A stretch of DNA of 64,000 nt from Euwallacea fornicatus. Taxonomy: Eukaryota; Arthropoda; Insecta; Coleoptera; Curculionidae. Below the pieces are notes generated by a model. It saw only the letters and a list, made by a program, of their open reading frames with translations, did not search any database and was not told the DNA's origin. The stretch spans positions 5,828,001 to 5,892,000 of the forward strand of contig NC_089545.1 of assembly GCF_040115645.1 (NCBI RefSeq), given 5' to 3'. The position numbers and the translations under genes were made by a program. Positions 51,460-61,247 of this stretch are shown here, in pieces; the stretch's first letter is position 1, and every line of letters starts with the position of its first letter.

Positions 51460-51465
51460 TTTATT
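51460..51465 (-). other. polyA signal of ALKBH4
   Basis: TTTATT on the plus strand, AATAAA on the minus strand, about 90 bp past the ALKBH4 stop and inside the presumed GPT 3' UTR. Confidence 0.5.
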
Positions 51466-51530
51466 TAATTAATATATTTTACATTTTTCCCTGTACTCTT
51501 TTATGTAAGCACTGAAAAACAAAATGATGG

Positions 51531-51536
51531 AATAAA
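51531..51536 (+). other. polyA signal of GPT
   Basis: AATAAA about 290 bp after the GPT stop. It lies 20 bp before the (minus-strand) stop codon of ALKBH4, so the GPT mRNA probably ends inside or next to the last ALKBH4 codons. Confidence 0.6.
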
Positions 51537-51556
51537 ATTAATAATTGTTTGTTGAA

Positions 51557-52435
51557 TTAAGAGTAAAACTTTTTAGCCTTCTCCGTGATAACTTTTCCCT
51601 CTTGATAACATTCTCCTCCATCCAAAAATATAGGAGTAAACTCCCTATATGCCAAACAAACCCTCCTCTCCTTCACATCCTCTCTTACTACTCTATGCTC
51701 ATAGTCGTACCTAGCACTACCATACATGATAATTAATGACTTCCTAGGCATAGGGACAAATATCACTGCACTCACTAAATTGCCAAAACCTCCTAAAACA
51801 GGAGGATATGTCTTCACTAAATCCAAGTTGTACCTCTCTAAATGTTCATTTGGAGTCAATGTAAGCACTGAGTCACTTAACAAATTAACAGTCACTACTC
51901 TTTCCCCCCAAACCCAGCAATCATCCACATGGGGCTCAATGGATGAGCCTCGTTTGGGATCATAATCCAATGAGCATTGTTCAATGGTTTGGAAACCTTG
52001 CATTAAGGGCACTTCTTCAAATTTCTGTTGTACAAATTTGGAGAAAGCGGGAAAGCCGCTAAAGTTGCCAAGGCGTAGCTTGCGTCCTTTGAAGTTGGTC
52101 TTGGGGCCAAAATTTTGCTTCCTTCTGCCACTTTGTGAGACATCCCAAGGCATTGAATCAATGTTTTGCATTAACGTATCATGCTCCTCTTCAGTTATGA
52201 AATCTTCTTGGATGTATAGACCCTCTAATTTGACTGCTTCTCCTTTGTGGTTAGGGTGAGATTTGTAGGAATTGGGGTCCTCATTAGGGTAACATAAGTT
52301 GCAGTAAAGACAGTAAACCAGTTTTTTTAAGGGACTTTTCTTGATGTTATTCCCTGAAGTGGGAATTTTGTGGATTAACTCACAACGAAGACATGTTCTG
52401 TGGCCTTTGCAGCCACAGGGACGAGTCGTATTCAT
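51557..52435 (-). CDS. ALKBH4: alpha-ketoglutarate-dependent dioxygenase ALKBH4-like
   Basis: Fe(II)/2-oxoglutarate dioxygenase of the AlkB family; vertebrate ALKBH4 is reported to demethylate actin and DNA. A single 292-aa exon, close to the family length. The N-terminal CGCKGHRTCLRCE block is an ALKBH4 hallmark and, with YCLYCNLCYP, probably binds zinc. The double-stranded beta-helix core carries the iron triad His 169 and Asp 171 (EPHVDD) and His 247 (DYEHRV), with 2-oxoglutarate-binding Arg near 257-258 (ERR). Other blocks are RLGNFSGFPAF and DYDPKRGSSIEPH. It is tail-to-tail with GPT and head-to-tail behind RNF34, 465 bp downstream of that gene's stop. No intron is needed or apparent. 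Confidence 0.96.
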   Translation of the reverse strand: MNTTRPCGCKGHRTCLRCELIHKIPTSGNNIKKSPLKKLVYCLYCNLCYPNEDPNSYKSHPNHKGEAVKLEGLYIQEDFITEEEHDTLMQNIDSMPWDVSQSGRRKQNFGPKTNFKGRKLRLGNFSGFPAFSKFVQQKFEEVPLMQGFQTIEQCSLDYDPKRGSSIEPHVDDCWVWGERVVTVNLLSDSVLTLTPNEHLERYNLDLVKTYPPVLGGFGNLVSAVIFVPMPRKSLIIMYGSARYDYEHRVVREDVKERRVCLAYREFTPIFLDGGECYQEGKVITEKAKKFYS

Positions 52436-52900
52436 AGCATTTGATTAAACTGAGAAAAATAATAAGTAATTTAAAGTGAGGTTGAGATTTATAGCCATTT
52501 GTCAGCATGAATAGAAAGATATGTGGCAACACTGCTGATGGTGTCGTTTTTCACTGAAATTTAATATATTTCTTAATTCTCTGCATCTGTGACCTTATAC
52601 GGCTCAAACTAACTTCATTAAACTTTAAATGAGTAAGAATTATATATTGGCTAAATTACTAGAAAAAAATTAAAACTACCACAAAACATCATAAAATTTA
52701 AACACTATCAATCTGACTTAATCATAAACCATAAAATAAAATAAAATCTGGATAAACCTAAAAAATTTACAACCTCAATTAAAGCTCACATCAATACCAC
52801 AACTTTTAGCCAGTTGTTCCTATACCTAAAGCTACTTCAAAGATACAATTCTATCACCCAAACAGTAGTAAAATCACAATTTTCCCATTTTTCCTGCATT
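52436..52900. other. spacer between RNF34-like and ALKBH4 genes
   Basis: AT-rich 465-bp gap that must hold the RNF34-like 3' UTR and the ALKBH4 promoter. No distinctive element recognised. Confidence 0.5.
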
Positions 52901-53779
52901 TCAAGCTTTAAATGTTCTAACCACTCTCACAACGTATCTGCGACAGATTGGACACTCAGCTAATTTCTTCCCACACTCAATGCAAGTAGTAATGTGACCG
53001 CACTCAAGCAAAACGCAGTCCAATGGAGCATTCATACAAAGCTTGCAAAGCTCCTCAAATGGCACATCCTCAGCAATATCTTTGTTTCGATTATTGTCTT
53101 CCCAAAGTCTTCTAGCTCTCTCCAGCAGCTCTTCTTTCTCTATACATCCCCGGAACTCCACTCTATTAATAGTCAAGAGAATCTTTAATTGCTTTGGAGT
53201 TAATTCATTCAATTCTTCAACTCTAGAAAAGTCTTCTAATCTTGGGTGTCTTTGTAGTAATGGACTAGCTTGAGGAGTTGTTTCAGTAACCTGTGAGGTT
53301 GTTGGCTGTGGCTGCAATGGTTCCTCATGCGGAGGTGCAGAAGGTGGTACAACTCGGGGTTTTGGTGCAGGTGCTGGCACTGTAGTTGGGCGAGTTTCAG
53401 TAATAACTGATTCTAAATTATTGAAGAATCCATTAATGGGCCTCAGAGGATCGCCGAAGTTTGCAGTAAGTTTATCCACCCCTCTGTGCTGTTTCTCAGG
53501 TATGTATTTGTTGCACAACAAATCTACCAACTCATTTTTCTCAACTAAACCATATGTAGACACTTTGTTTTTGTTCAAGTAGTTTCGGAGGTCTTTGACA
53601 CGGAGCTCCATTAGTTTAACACGGTCGGGCGGCCGCTTGATTAGCACTAGACATACCTCGCAGTACAGAACTCCATTTTTGCGTTTCAGGCATTTGTTGC
53701 AGTATTTGTCTTCACATTCCCCGCACTTGATTTTCCAGTTAATTAATGTAAAGTCGGAATTGCATTTAGAACAAGGCAT
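52901..53779 (-). CDS. RNF34: E3 ubiquitin-protein ligase RNF34/rififylin-like
   Basis: Predicted RING E3 ligase of the RNF34/RFFL (CARP) family; vertebrate members act at endosomes and on apoptotic or p53-related targets. A single 292-aa exon. The N-terminal FYVE-like zinc finger uses four CxxC pairs (C3/C6, C19/C22, C27/C30, C40/C43). A SAP-like helix pair follows at about 54-91 (LMELRVKDLRNYL), then a Pro-rich linker (about 130-175, PAPAPKPRVVPPSAPP). A second SAP-like segment is at about 190-233 (LTPKQLKILLTINRVEF). The C-terminal RING is at 245-290 (CKLC, ECGHITTC, CPICRRYV), lying at the very end as in the family. It is a short, intron-free version of the family; the Drosophila or vertebrate orthologue was not checked. 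Confidence 0.92.
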   Translation of the reverse strand: MPCSKCNSDFTLINWKIKCGECEDKYCNKCLKRKNGVLYCEVCLVLIKRPPDRVKLMELRVKDLRNYLNKNKVSTYGLVEKNELVDLLCNKYIPEKQHRGVDKLTANFGDPLRPINGFFNNLESVITETRPTTVPAPAPKPRVVPPSAPPHEEPLQPQPTTSQVTETTPQASPLLQRHPRLEDFSRVEELNELTPKQLKILLTINRVEFRGCIEKEELLERARRLWEDNNRNKDIAEDVPFEELCKLCMNAPLDCVLLECGHITTCIECGKKLAECPICRRYVVRVVRTFKA

Positions 53780-54507
53780 TTCCTTATTGTACTTTGAGGT
53801 GTATCATATGAGGATAAACTCGGTATAATATATTACTTTTGGAACCAAAATGGGAATTGAGAAAATACTACAAACTGCATTTGCTAACGAACTGAAAACG
53901 AAAGTGGGTGGGTCTACTGCGTCAGTGGTATTGTTGACAAGAAGTTTGATTGTCAAAGTTTTTTTATGAGTAATAACTTTAGATAATTTTGACAACATCG
54001 CAAATAGGGCTTATGCCCATTTTTTGTAACTTTGACACTACCATTATCACCAACATTTTTGGAACATTTTTATTTTGTCAATGGTTTTCAGAGAATGCCA
54101 ATAAAATGAAATACAAATATTGATTTACTGTTATATACTCCAAGTAAAACTATCCTAAAGTTTGTAAATAAAACCCTTCAGCCAGCGAAGAGCGAGTAAA
54201 TTGCCTATATAATTATTATACGTTATGACTAGAAAAGAATGAGTGCATTTCCAATAAGACAATCACATTACCAAATAACTTACCACATTTTCGTGCAAAG
54301 GAGATTCCATTCACTGCGAGTATTTTATAGAAAAAACAGATAATTTAAATTGATTCTCAAAATAACCAATTTCACTACCTTCTTACATACATTATATCAC
54401 ATTACACCAAGACTTTAAAACATTGAGCTACTCTCTACTCTGAAAGTTAAGAAAAGCGAGAAAAACGACAGGGTCAAATACAAAATCCAAGTCAGTCTTA
54501 AATCAGT
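53780..54507. other. spacer between Ser/Pro-rich gene and RNF34-like gene
   Basis: About 730 bp. It should hold the 3' UTR of the Ser/Pro-rich gene (a minus-strand AATAAA is at 54,074-54,069) and the RNF34-like promoter. Nothing else recognised. Confidence 0.45.
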
Positions 54508-56689
54508 CTATGTGGGTTTAGGAAAGAGAGTAAATTCGTTTCGCCCTGTTGGAGGATCGTCTGCATCGCTATCATCTTGCGGTTCTTGACTCTCCGGCAA
54601 TCTAATGAAGGGTAAATGCTCGCTGCCACTCCACATCGAGTAGTAATTCGTGTGAAGACGTACGGCGTCCTTAAAAAACAGGTTAAAACTTGAATTAACT
54701 TCCATATAGAAATATCTAAAAGCTTACCGGACCGCCGCCCTCACTTGTAGAGCTCTTCGGTTCTGAACCACTAGCAGTGGATTTGCTGTGGATGGACAGA
54801 CAGGAGGAGGAATCGGTGGAGGAGCTGCTTTTCCTGGAGGTCAGAGGCAAAGTTGCGGGGAAAATATCGAATTGCTCTGACACAGCTACGTGACTCGCGT
54901 GGGGCACGTCCACCGATTGCCAATTGCCTCTAAAACGACCGCAAAAATAAATTACAATCATATGGGGAATGGAGAAATAAAAAACCTTTGAGAGGGAAAC
55001 ATTCTGCGATGTCCAATACGTTCCTCATACGTGTCACCCATACACCCAGGGACATATGAATGCCCAGGAATGGTAGTGCCGGGAATGGAAAAGCGATTAG
55101 GACGACAAGACAAAAGCTGAATGGCCTCGGAGAGACCGTCAACACTTGGCAGCTCTCCACCAGCAGAAGGAGGCTGAATGTGGGCCGTAGTTGAAGTGGA
55201 AGTTTGAGACGCTACTGACTCTGCAATAATTATAAACTCATTCCAAACTACAAAAAGAAAATAAAATATAATACCTGGAGTAGTACTCCTACTTCTGTCC
55301 TGAGATCCTCCTCCAGGGACCATTAGCTTACCCTGACTACTAGGGCGGATTTGACCCTCTCCAACCCAACTGGAATCATATGGCACTGACCATCGACGCG
55401 CATTGCCATCTGCCTTGGTTGCTACACATCAAAACCTACCTACCTTTAAGTTTCTGACATGAAAATCGTAAAGAACAACCTTCAGATCCGCTAACATCGG
55501 CGGCTGCTGCTTCTGACCAACGTCTGGGACCTCCTAAACGAAATAAAGGAAAGTGAAGGGGTGATCGCTGCCCTCCTCGACCAGGAAAGGGCAACTTCAT
55601 GGTGTGCAGTGGTCCTGGGGTAGGAAAGGGGCCTGATACAGGGAGAAAATTAACAATTCCCAAGATTACAATGGTAGGTCGTATATTTCAGAAATTCTCC
55701 ATATTTGTTCAAACTTGGATAATTGTTCTTAGCACTTACCTCTTAAACTTTCAAGAGGACTTATCCCCTTTTGTCCCTCTGGAAACCCATGAATGGGACT
55801 AGGCCCCCTCATTGATTCCTGATATGGAGACGAACCCCTTGTATCAGCCATTGGACTGTGTTGCCGTGGAACATCTTCCATCCTTGGACTAGACATTTGA
55901 GACCTATTTCAACTAATTTATCTCTCATTATTATTTTGGTAAATCAACCAAACCTTGTCAATTTGCTGAAACACTGCTGTACTGTAGCCATACTGCAATC
56001 TGAATTGTGCACCCCTCCAGGGGTCGTTTGGCATGAAGGACACATGGCCATTGACCCAAAATTTTCACAACTTGCTATGGAGAACTGATACTGTAGATTG
56101 ATGAAAGTGAGTAAGTTTTCTGCAACTATGTTCTGGTTGTGCTCAAGTTGCCTTTGAGCATCACACTCTATTGAATGATGAATTTTTAAGTTTTGGTTTT
56201 TTTAATTGTGGAAGAACATGCCAGTAAAAGTGTCTCCAATGCTCATATCTTGCATTGCAGCTGCAATATGGTTCTTAACAGAGCTGCTGGCTACTGCTGT
56301 TGCTTTAGTTAAATCATCCCAACTGCTCATACATTGGGTGGCCAGTGGCAGGTTTTGCAGTTGTGATAAATTATATAGGGATTGAGATAGGCGCATACCA
56401 GCTGCACACATACTATTGAGCATCTAATAGATTATGATGTCGGTATCCCATTAGGGTGTTTTCAATGGAAGCTGGTTCTACCTGCAAGTAGCCGATCCAG
56501 CTGTTTAAGCAATCAGCGGCAGCCACCTTTAAGGTATTAGGGCTCAGTTGCTGAAGCTCTGAAGCCTCTTTGCCACCTTCTGCATGTTCGAGTTCTGAAG
56601 GCGCTGCTGCACTATATAGGTGGGAGTCCCTACTTATTAAAATTTTACTCAGAGTGAAAGAGATAATGGGGTGTTACTAACCTGTCCAT
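54508..56689 (-). CDS. unrecognised Ser/Pro-rich protein, ten exons
   Basis: I do not recognise the family. Exons in transcript order: 56,689-56,682 (ATG plus five bases); 56,611-56,482; 56,423 to about 56,205 (end uncertain); 56,090-55,954; 55,903-55,740; 55,632-55,444; 55,421-55,275; 55,220-54,986; 54,929-54,728; 54,669-54,508. Phases agree at all junctions except exon 3 to 4, where I could not find a clear donor. Product about 530 aa. The N-terminal third is helical (LQQLSPNTLKVAAADCLNSW, then MCAAGMRLSQSLYNLSQL and SWDDLTKATAV). Exon 4 is Cys-rich (CENFGSMAMCPSC). The middle is disordered Ser/Pro/Gly-rich, with SSSSTDSSSCLS phospho-like tracts. The C-terminus regains conserved-looking sequence (LHTNYYSMWSGSEHLPFIRLPE) and an acidic tail. 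No signal peptide or membrane segment, so probably cytosolic or nuclear. The consistent splicing argues that it is real. Confidence 0.8.
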
Positions 56690-57311
56690 TTTCAATAATT
56701 GTAAACAAATAAATAATTTAATAAACAAAAACCCTAATTAATTGGGGTTTGACAACAAACCGATTATCTCTCAATTTGAAAGATATAAGCAATTAGCAAT
56801 TAGACGATATGGCAATATGGCGCGTAGGGTGATGATCAGCAGCTATTTTAGTCTGTGTTCTATATAATTACTCAGTAGGGTTTTAACATATTAAAATTTA
56901 AGATTAAATGAACGATAATTTTCATTATAAATTTATTGTCTAAAAGTTTTTCACAGATAAAATTGAGTTTCAATACGACAAGTAAACATTAAAAAAATCA
57001 CTTCATAAATTAGTCATATGCTTCAATTTTTCGATGTATCTCATAGTTTTCGTTCTGTCTTTTTCTATCACATAGAATTAGACAAAGATGCATCAGTTCC
57101 TAATAAAATAGCGAATTGGATTCGAATTCACATTCACCCCTGCGCCTTGAATCCATCATAACCAAAACAAAAAAAACTCGTTTCATGTCCTATGTACGAA
57201 CATCTGTCAATCGAAGAGTCCGCAAAATTAGCAAGAAGTCGTACATAAATATCTCAAAATCGCCAAATTTCGGGTAAAATTCCTGTTATGGAAGTGGGTT
57301 TTTGAAGGGAA
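56690..57311. other. 622-bp divergent promoter region
   Basis: Space between the start codons of the Ser/Pro-rich gene (minus) and elgi (plus), likely a shared bidirectional promoter region. No TATA box or distinctive site was noticed. Confidence 0.5.
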
Positions 57312-59167
57312 ATGGGTTTCGAAGTGAACAGGTTCCAAGGAGACGTCGACGAGGAACTCATTTGCCCCATTTGTTCGGGAGTGCTGGAAGACCCCCTACA
57401 AGTGAGTGCTACTGCCTTATATGGGGACACATCGACATTATTTTATAGCTCCCTAGACACCATAACTTTCCTAATTCAGACCCACTCATCTCATCCAGTC
57501 AGTCTTAAACTAAGGTTTTTGTTGTAGGCCCCAGACTGTGAGCATGTATTCTGTAAAGCCTGCATTACACAGTGGATATCTCGGCAGCCCACTTGTCCTG
57601 TCGACAGACAAAACTTAACTCCTGCACAATTGACTCAAGTGCCACGAATTTTGAGGAATTTGCTTGCAAGGTAAGGGCTACAAAGACCATTTTCCTATCT
57701 TATAAATTACGCTTTAATTGCCTTATCAAAATGCCCAATTGGAAATTTAAATAGCAATTTTTTGGCCATAATTAACCAGTATCAATTTACTTGTCATAGC
57801 ATATAATTACACATGTAAAAATGGTTTGTTGTGCCACGCTTAGTAGTAGGGGGATTTCCATGTTCATGACACAACAAACCTGCAAAATTGCATGAAAATT
57901 GCCAATTTAGAAGGCATCGAAGAAGCATTTAATTGTAACTTTCACTACTAAATGGTGATGGAAACTTCTTTGATTTTAATTTAGGCATGTCCAGGTTTGT
58001 GCTCAGTGCCTTTGGTTGTTATTCTCATCCTCCTCCCTGTTTCGCCCATAAAAATCTTCCTGGTCTAGCCCCCATCATACCCACTTCTATTTAACAATTC
58101 ACAAGGTGAACTTCCTATTACACACATCACCTTGATGAATTTGAAATAAGCTGTTTTCCCAAGATTAACAATAAGCTGCGATAACGCCCAGTATGGTTGC
58201 CCGCGCGAGCTGAATCTGGACACCCTGACTGCACACCTCGAAGAATGTGATCACAACCCAAAGAGGCCTGTTCTCTGCGAACAGGGCTGTGCCCTGGTAG
58301 TCCCCAAAGATGAACTAAAAGATCACAATTGTATCAAAGAGCTACGCACCCTCATTCAGAAGCAGCAGCAAAAGATGAATGAATGCCAACTTGAATTCAA
58401 TGAGCTAAGATTCTTCATCCTTGAGCAAAGGAGAGAGATGCAGTTACTGAAGGAGTTCATGAGGGCTTTGAAGGTATCAAATCCGTCAATGCGAGCAATC
58501 GCCGATGCCATGGATAGGGACCAGTTAGATAGGGAGGTGGTAATGTGGAGCAGTTCTCTCCAAAGAGCCCGAGTGACCAGGTGGGGGGGAATGATCTCCA
58601 CCCCGGACGATGCCCTGCAGGTTGTTGCTTAGGGTTTGGATTTCCCGAGGATAAAGCATTGTCTTGCAGAGGATGATCAAAAGGACATTAACGGAGATGG
58701 GATGTCCTATCCACATCCTGGATAATCTCATGGAGAACTGTCATGAATGTAGGTGGCCGCCGGGGCTGTGTTCCTTGGAGACTCGACAGAATAACAGGAG
58801 GCAGTATGAGAACTATGTCTGCAAAAGAGTGCCAGGTTCGTTGAGTGTTGTTTCTTGGTGATGGTGTACTGGACGGTTTACACAAAAGTGGTTGTTGGTT
58901 TACTTGAATGGGAGAAAAGTTGCACCATTGGAAACACAATGTTCAGGCATTTTGACTGACTTAAAGAGCACGTGGGGATTTGTAGAAGCTTCTTAAAGCA
59001 CTCTAGCCATTGTGCAACTTCTCTCTTCTGCGAGGCTACCCTGTACATTGGTGTTTGACGCAGGTAAGCAGGCTGTCCTGGTGCTGCAATGCGACAACCA
59101 GCACATGGGCGAAGACATGATGGTGGAGCCCGGTCTTGTGATGATATTCGCACACGGGGTGGAATAA
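57312..59167 (+). CDS. elgi: E3 ubiquitin-protein ligase NRDP1/RNF41 (elgi orthologue), five exons
   Basis: RING E3 ligase of the NRDP1 family; vertebrate NRDP1 ubiquitinates ErbB3 and cytokine receptors, and the fly orthologue is early girl. Exons: 57,312-57,401; 57,528-57,670; 58,164-58,620; 58,670-58,835; 59,064-59,167. Phases all agree, giving 319 aa, almost exactly the family length. The start MGFEVNRFQGDVDEE fits the family N-terminus. The RING has the unusual C3HC3D pattern: C18, C21, C34, H36, C39, C42, C53, D56. A SIAH/TRAF-type zinc finger follows (CDNAQYGCP, HLEECDHNPKRPV, CEQGC). Then a coiled coil (QKQQQKMNECQLEFNEL), and the C-terminal USP8-binding domain with RVTRWGGMISTP, LETRQNNRRQYENYV and HMGEDM-EPGLVMIFAHG. 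Two RNF genes lie within about 6 kb but belong to different families. Confidence 0.96.
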
Positions 59168-61247
59168 CTGCGAATTTCCCTGCAGAATAATTACATTCCT
59201 TCATTACTTTTTCAGTTGGTGTAACCGTAATTGTCCTTATGAGCTAATTTCGACAAATAGAAGAGAGTAAAAGGCTTATTTGTATACATAAATGCATACC
59301 GATTTATCCTCGTGTAGGTTCTTTTTTTTAACTAAATAACCAAAAATGAAAATGTGTTAAATTATAAGTGTAAATTAGGTCGGAGAGTAAATTTTATTGT
59401 TTTTTTTTTGGTAGCTAATTCTTCCTTGTTTATCTCCTTGTTTCCCAGAAAGCTTTTAGGTTCTAAGTTTATTTGGTGCAAGTCTATAGATCTCGCTTGA
59501 TGCCTAGGTCGGAGAAACTATCCCTTAACGGGGGTTTTCCCCTGATGTCAGGTTCAGGTTAGTTAAGGGTGTATCCCCTGAATCTGGTATTTGTGCGTCA
59601 TGGACATACACCTGGGCATTAGAATTTGTTGTTAGGTTTGTCAAGCTGCCAATTTTGGTTTTTTTATATTATATGTTGCATATGTTAAGATAAATAAAGA
59701 TCAACGACTGTGAAGACCAAGGTTGTTTTCTTGTACGCTGTTACGCATTTCTCTTCCATGCATTTCTTTAGGTTTATACTCGAAATTCGGAAATATTTGT
59801 AGGCACTTCTGGTGGCTTTTCGCCTTGATCTCCCAACCCTCTCACGTGTTGTCATATCTTTCATGTTCTCTCATACCTCCTATGGTGAAAATTTATCTTC
59901 GTTACGCATTGATACGCCGCTGATTATCCACTGTAGGTTTTGCAAATCTCGTGAATTTTAAAGGACACTTGGAGCTTCTAAACTGTTCATATCTCGTAGA
60001 GCACCGCCTTATGACATGCCATTATTATTTTTTTAAACCTTCCTGATCATATTTGGGATTAGTTCAATAACAGTAAAACTTCATAATTTTTTTATACAAG
60101 GTATTTATTAATCTATATTTTAACAATAAAATAGTTGAAAAATAATATAATGAAATCCATATTCATTAACGCACGGATTCTGCTAAAGTTTTTACTTTTG
60201 GCGGACATATTGGATAGTTTGGAAAATTTATACCTAATCTCCAAAGCGTCTGTCATAAGTGTCAATGTTAGTCAAAGTGGGAGGTTAGGTTTGCATGATA
60301 CGCGTCAATTGACGGTCCAACATGGCCGTCTCTTGGAAGTGCTTTAACAGAACCCGTTGACGTAGGGCCGAAACCGAGCCTATAACAACTATAATTAATT
60401 AGTTAATCAATGAGAGAATCGCTAAATATAAATAACAATAATATAATAAATGCGAATATAAAATATTAAGTAGCACAACGTTTCATCAGTTTATCTGCCA
60501 CTCGAACGATGATAATTAAGGGGGAAACTTTACAGTTTTTTTTATATCGTAAAGGACAACGTTTCTTGGACAGCTAAATAATAATATCTATACCGCCCTA
60601 TTCGGGTTGAAAAGGGGCGATTTCACAATTCAATTGCTATGGCACAAATCGCCCATTTAAGACTGCTCTTACGCGAGCATCGATCGGCTGCTGTCAAAGT
60701 GACATGTGATTCTGACAGTGATTAGAGGAACACGTCAATTTGACAGTGTCGGATTACCCTATAGAGCAAAGCTCAAGGAAAATAACAATCACACAATTTT
60801 CTAACCAGTCTTTTTTTGGAAAAATCTGTTAAAGTCACTATAAATTGTGAAAAAGTGACTAAATATTATACACACAAAGGAAATTAAAACTGTTACGCGC
60901 GGGAGTTGTGTAAAAGGTAATAAAACACCGATAACTACTAAATATTCATTTCTCCTCTTCGCCTTGTGAACTCCGTATACTAAAGGTGGCTTTGTACAAA
61001 TTTATCCCCTATCTAAGACTACAGCCACTACATCTAAATATATACAGAGACGCTCATGTGTACCCCGCAATCATGGGACACGCGGTATATTTTACAGGGC
61101 GTTGCTCTCCCACAAATCACCTCAGACCGTGACTAGCTCTATGGGCCGATCCGGCCCAGCGCTAAAATCTATTGCGACGAAAACACCCTGTATCAAGTTG
61201 CAGGGGGGCGTCAGTCACCTCCCACACTTATAACCCCAGTCAGTCTT
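59168..61247. other. 3' region between elgi and Caskin (convergent)
   Basis: About 2 kb containing the 3' UTRs of elgi (plus) and ckn (minus). Short frames near 59.7 and 60.1 kb have no domain features. A TTTATT word (minus-strand AATAAA) lies near 60,105 and could end the Caskin mRNA. Nothing else recognised. Confidence 0.45.
59693..59698 (+). other. polyA signal of elgi
   Basis: AATAAA in GATAAATAAAGATC, about 525 bp past the stop codon. It is the first canonical hexamer I noticed downstream. Confidence 0.5.
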
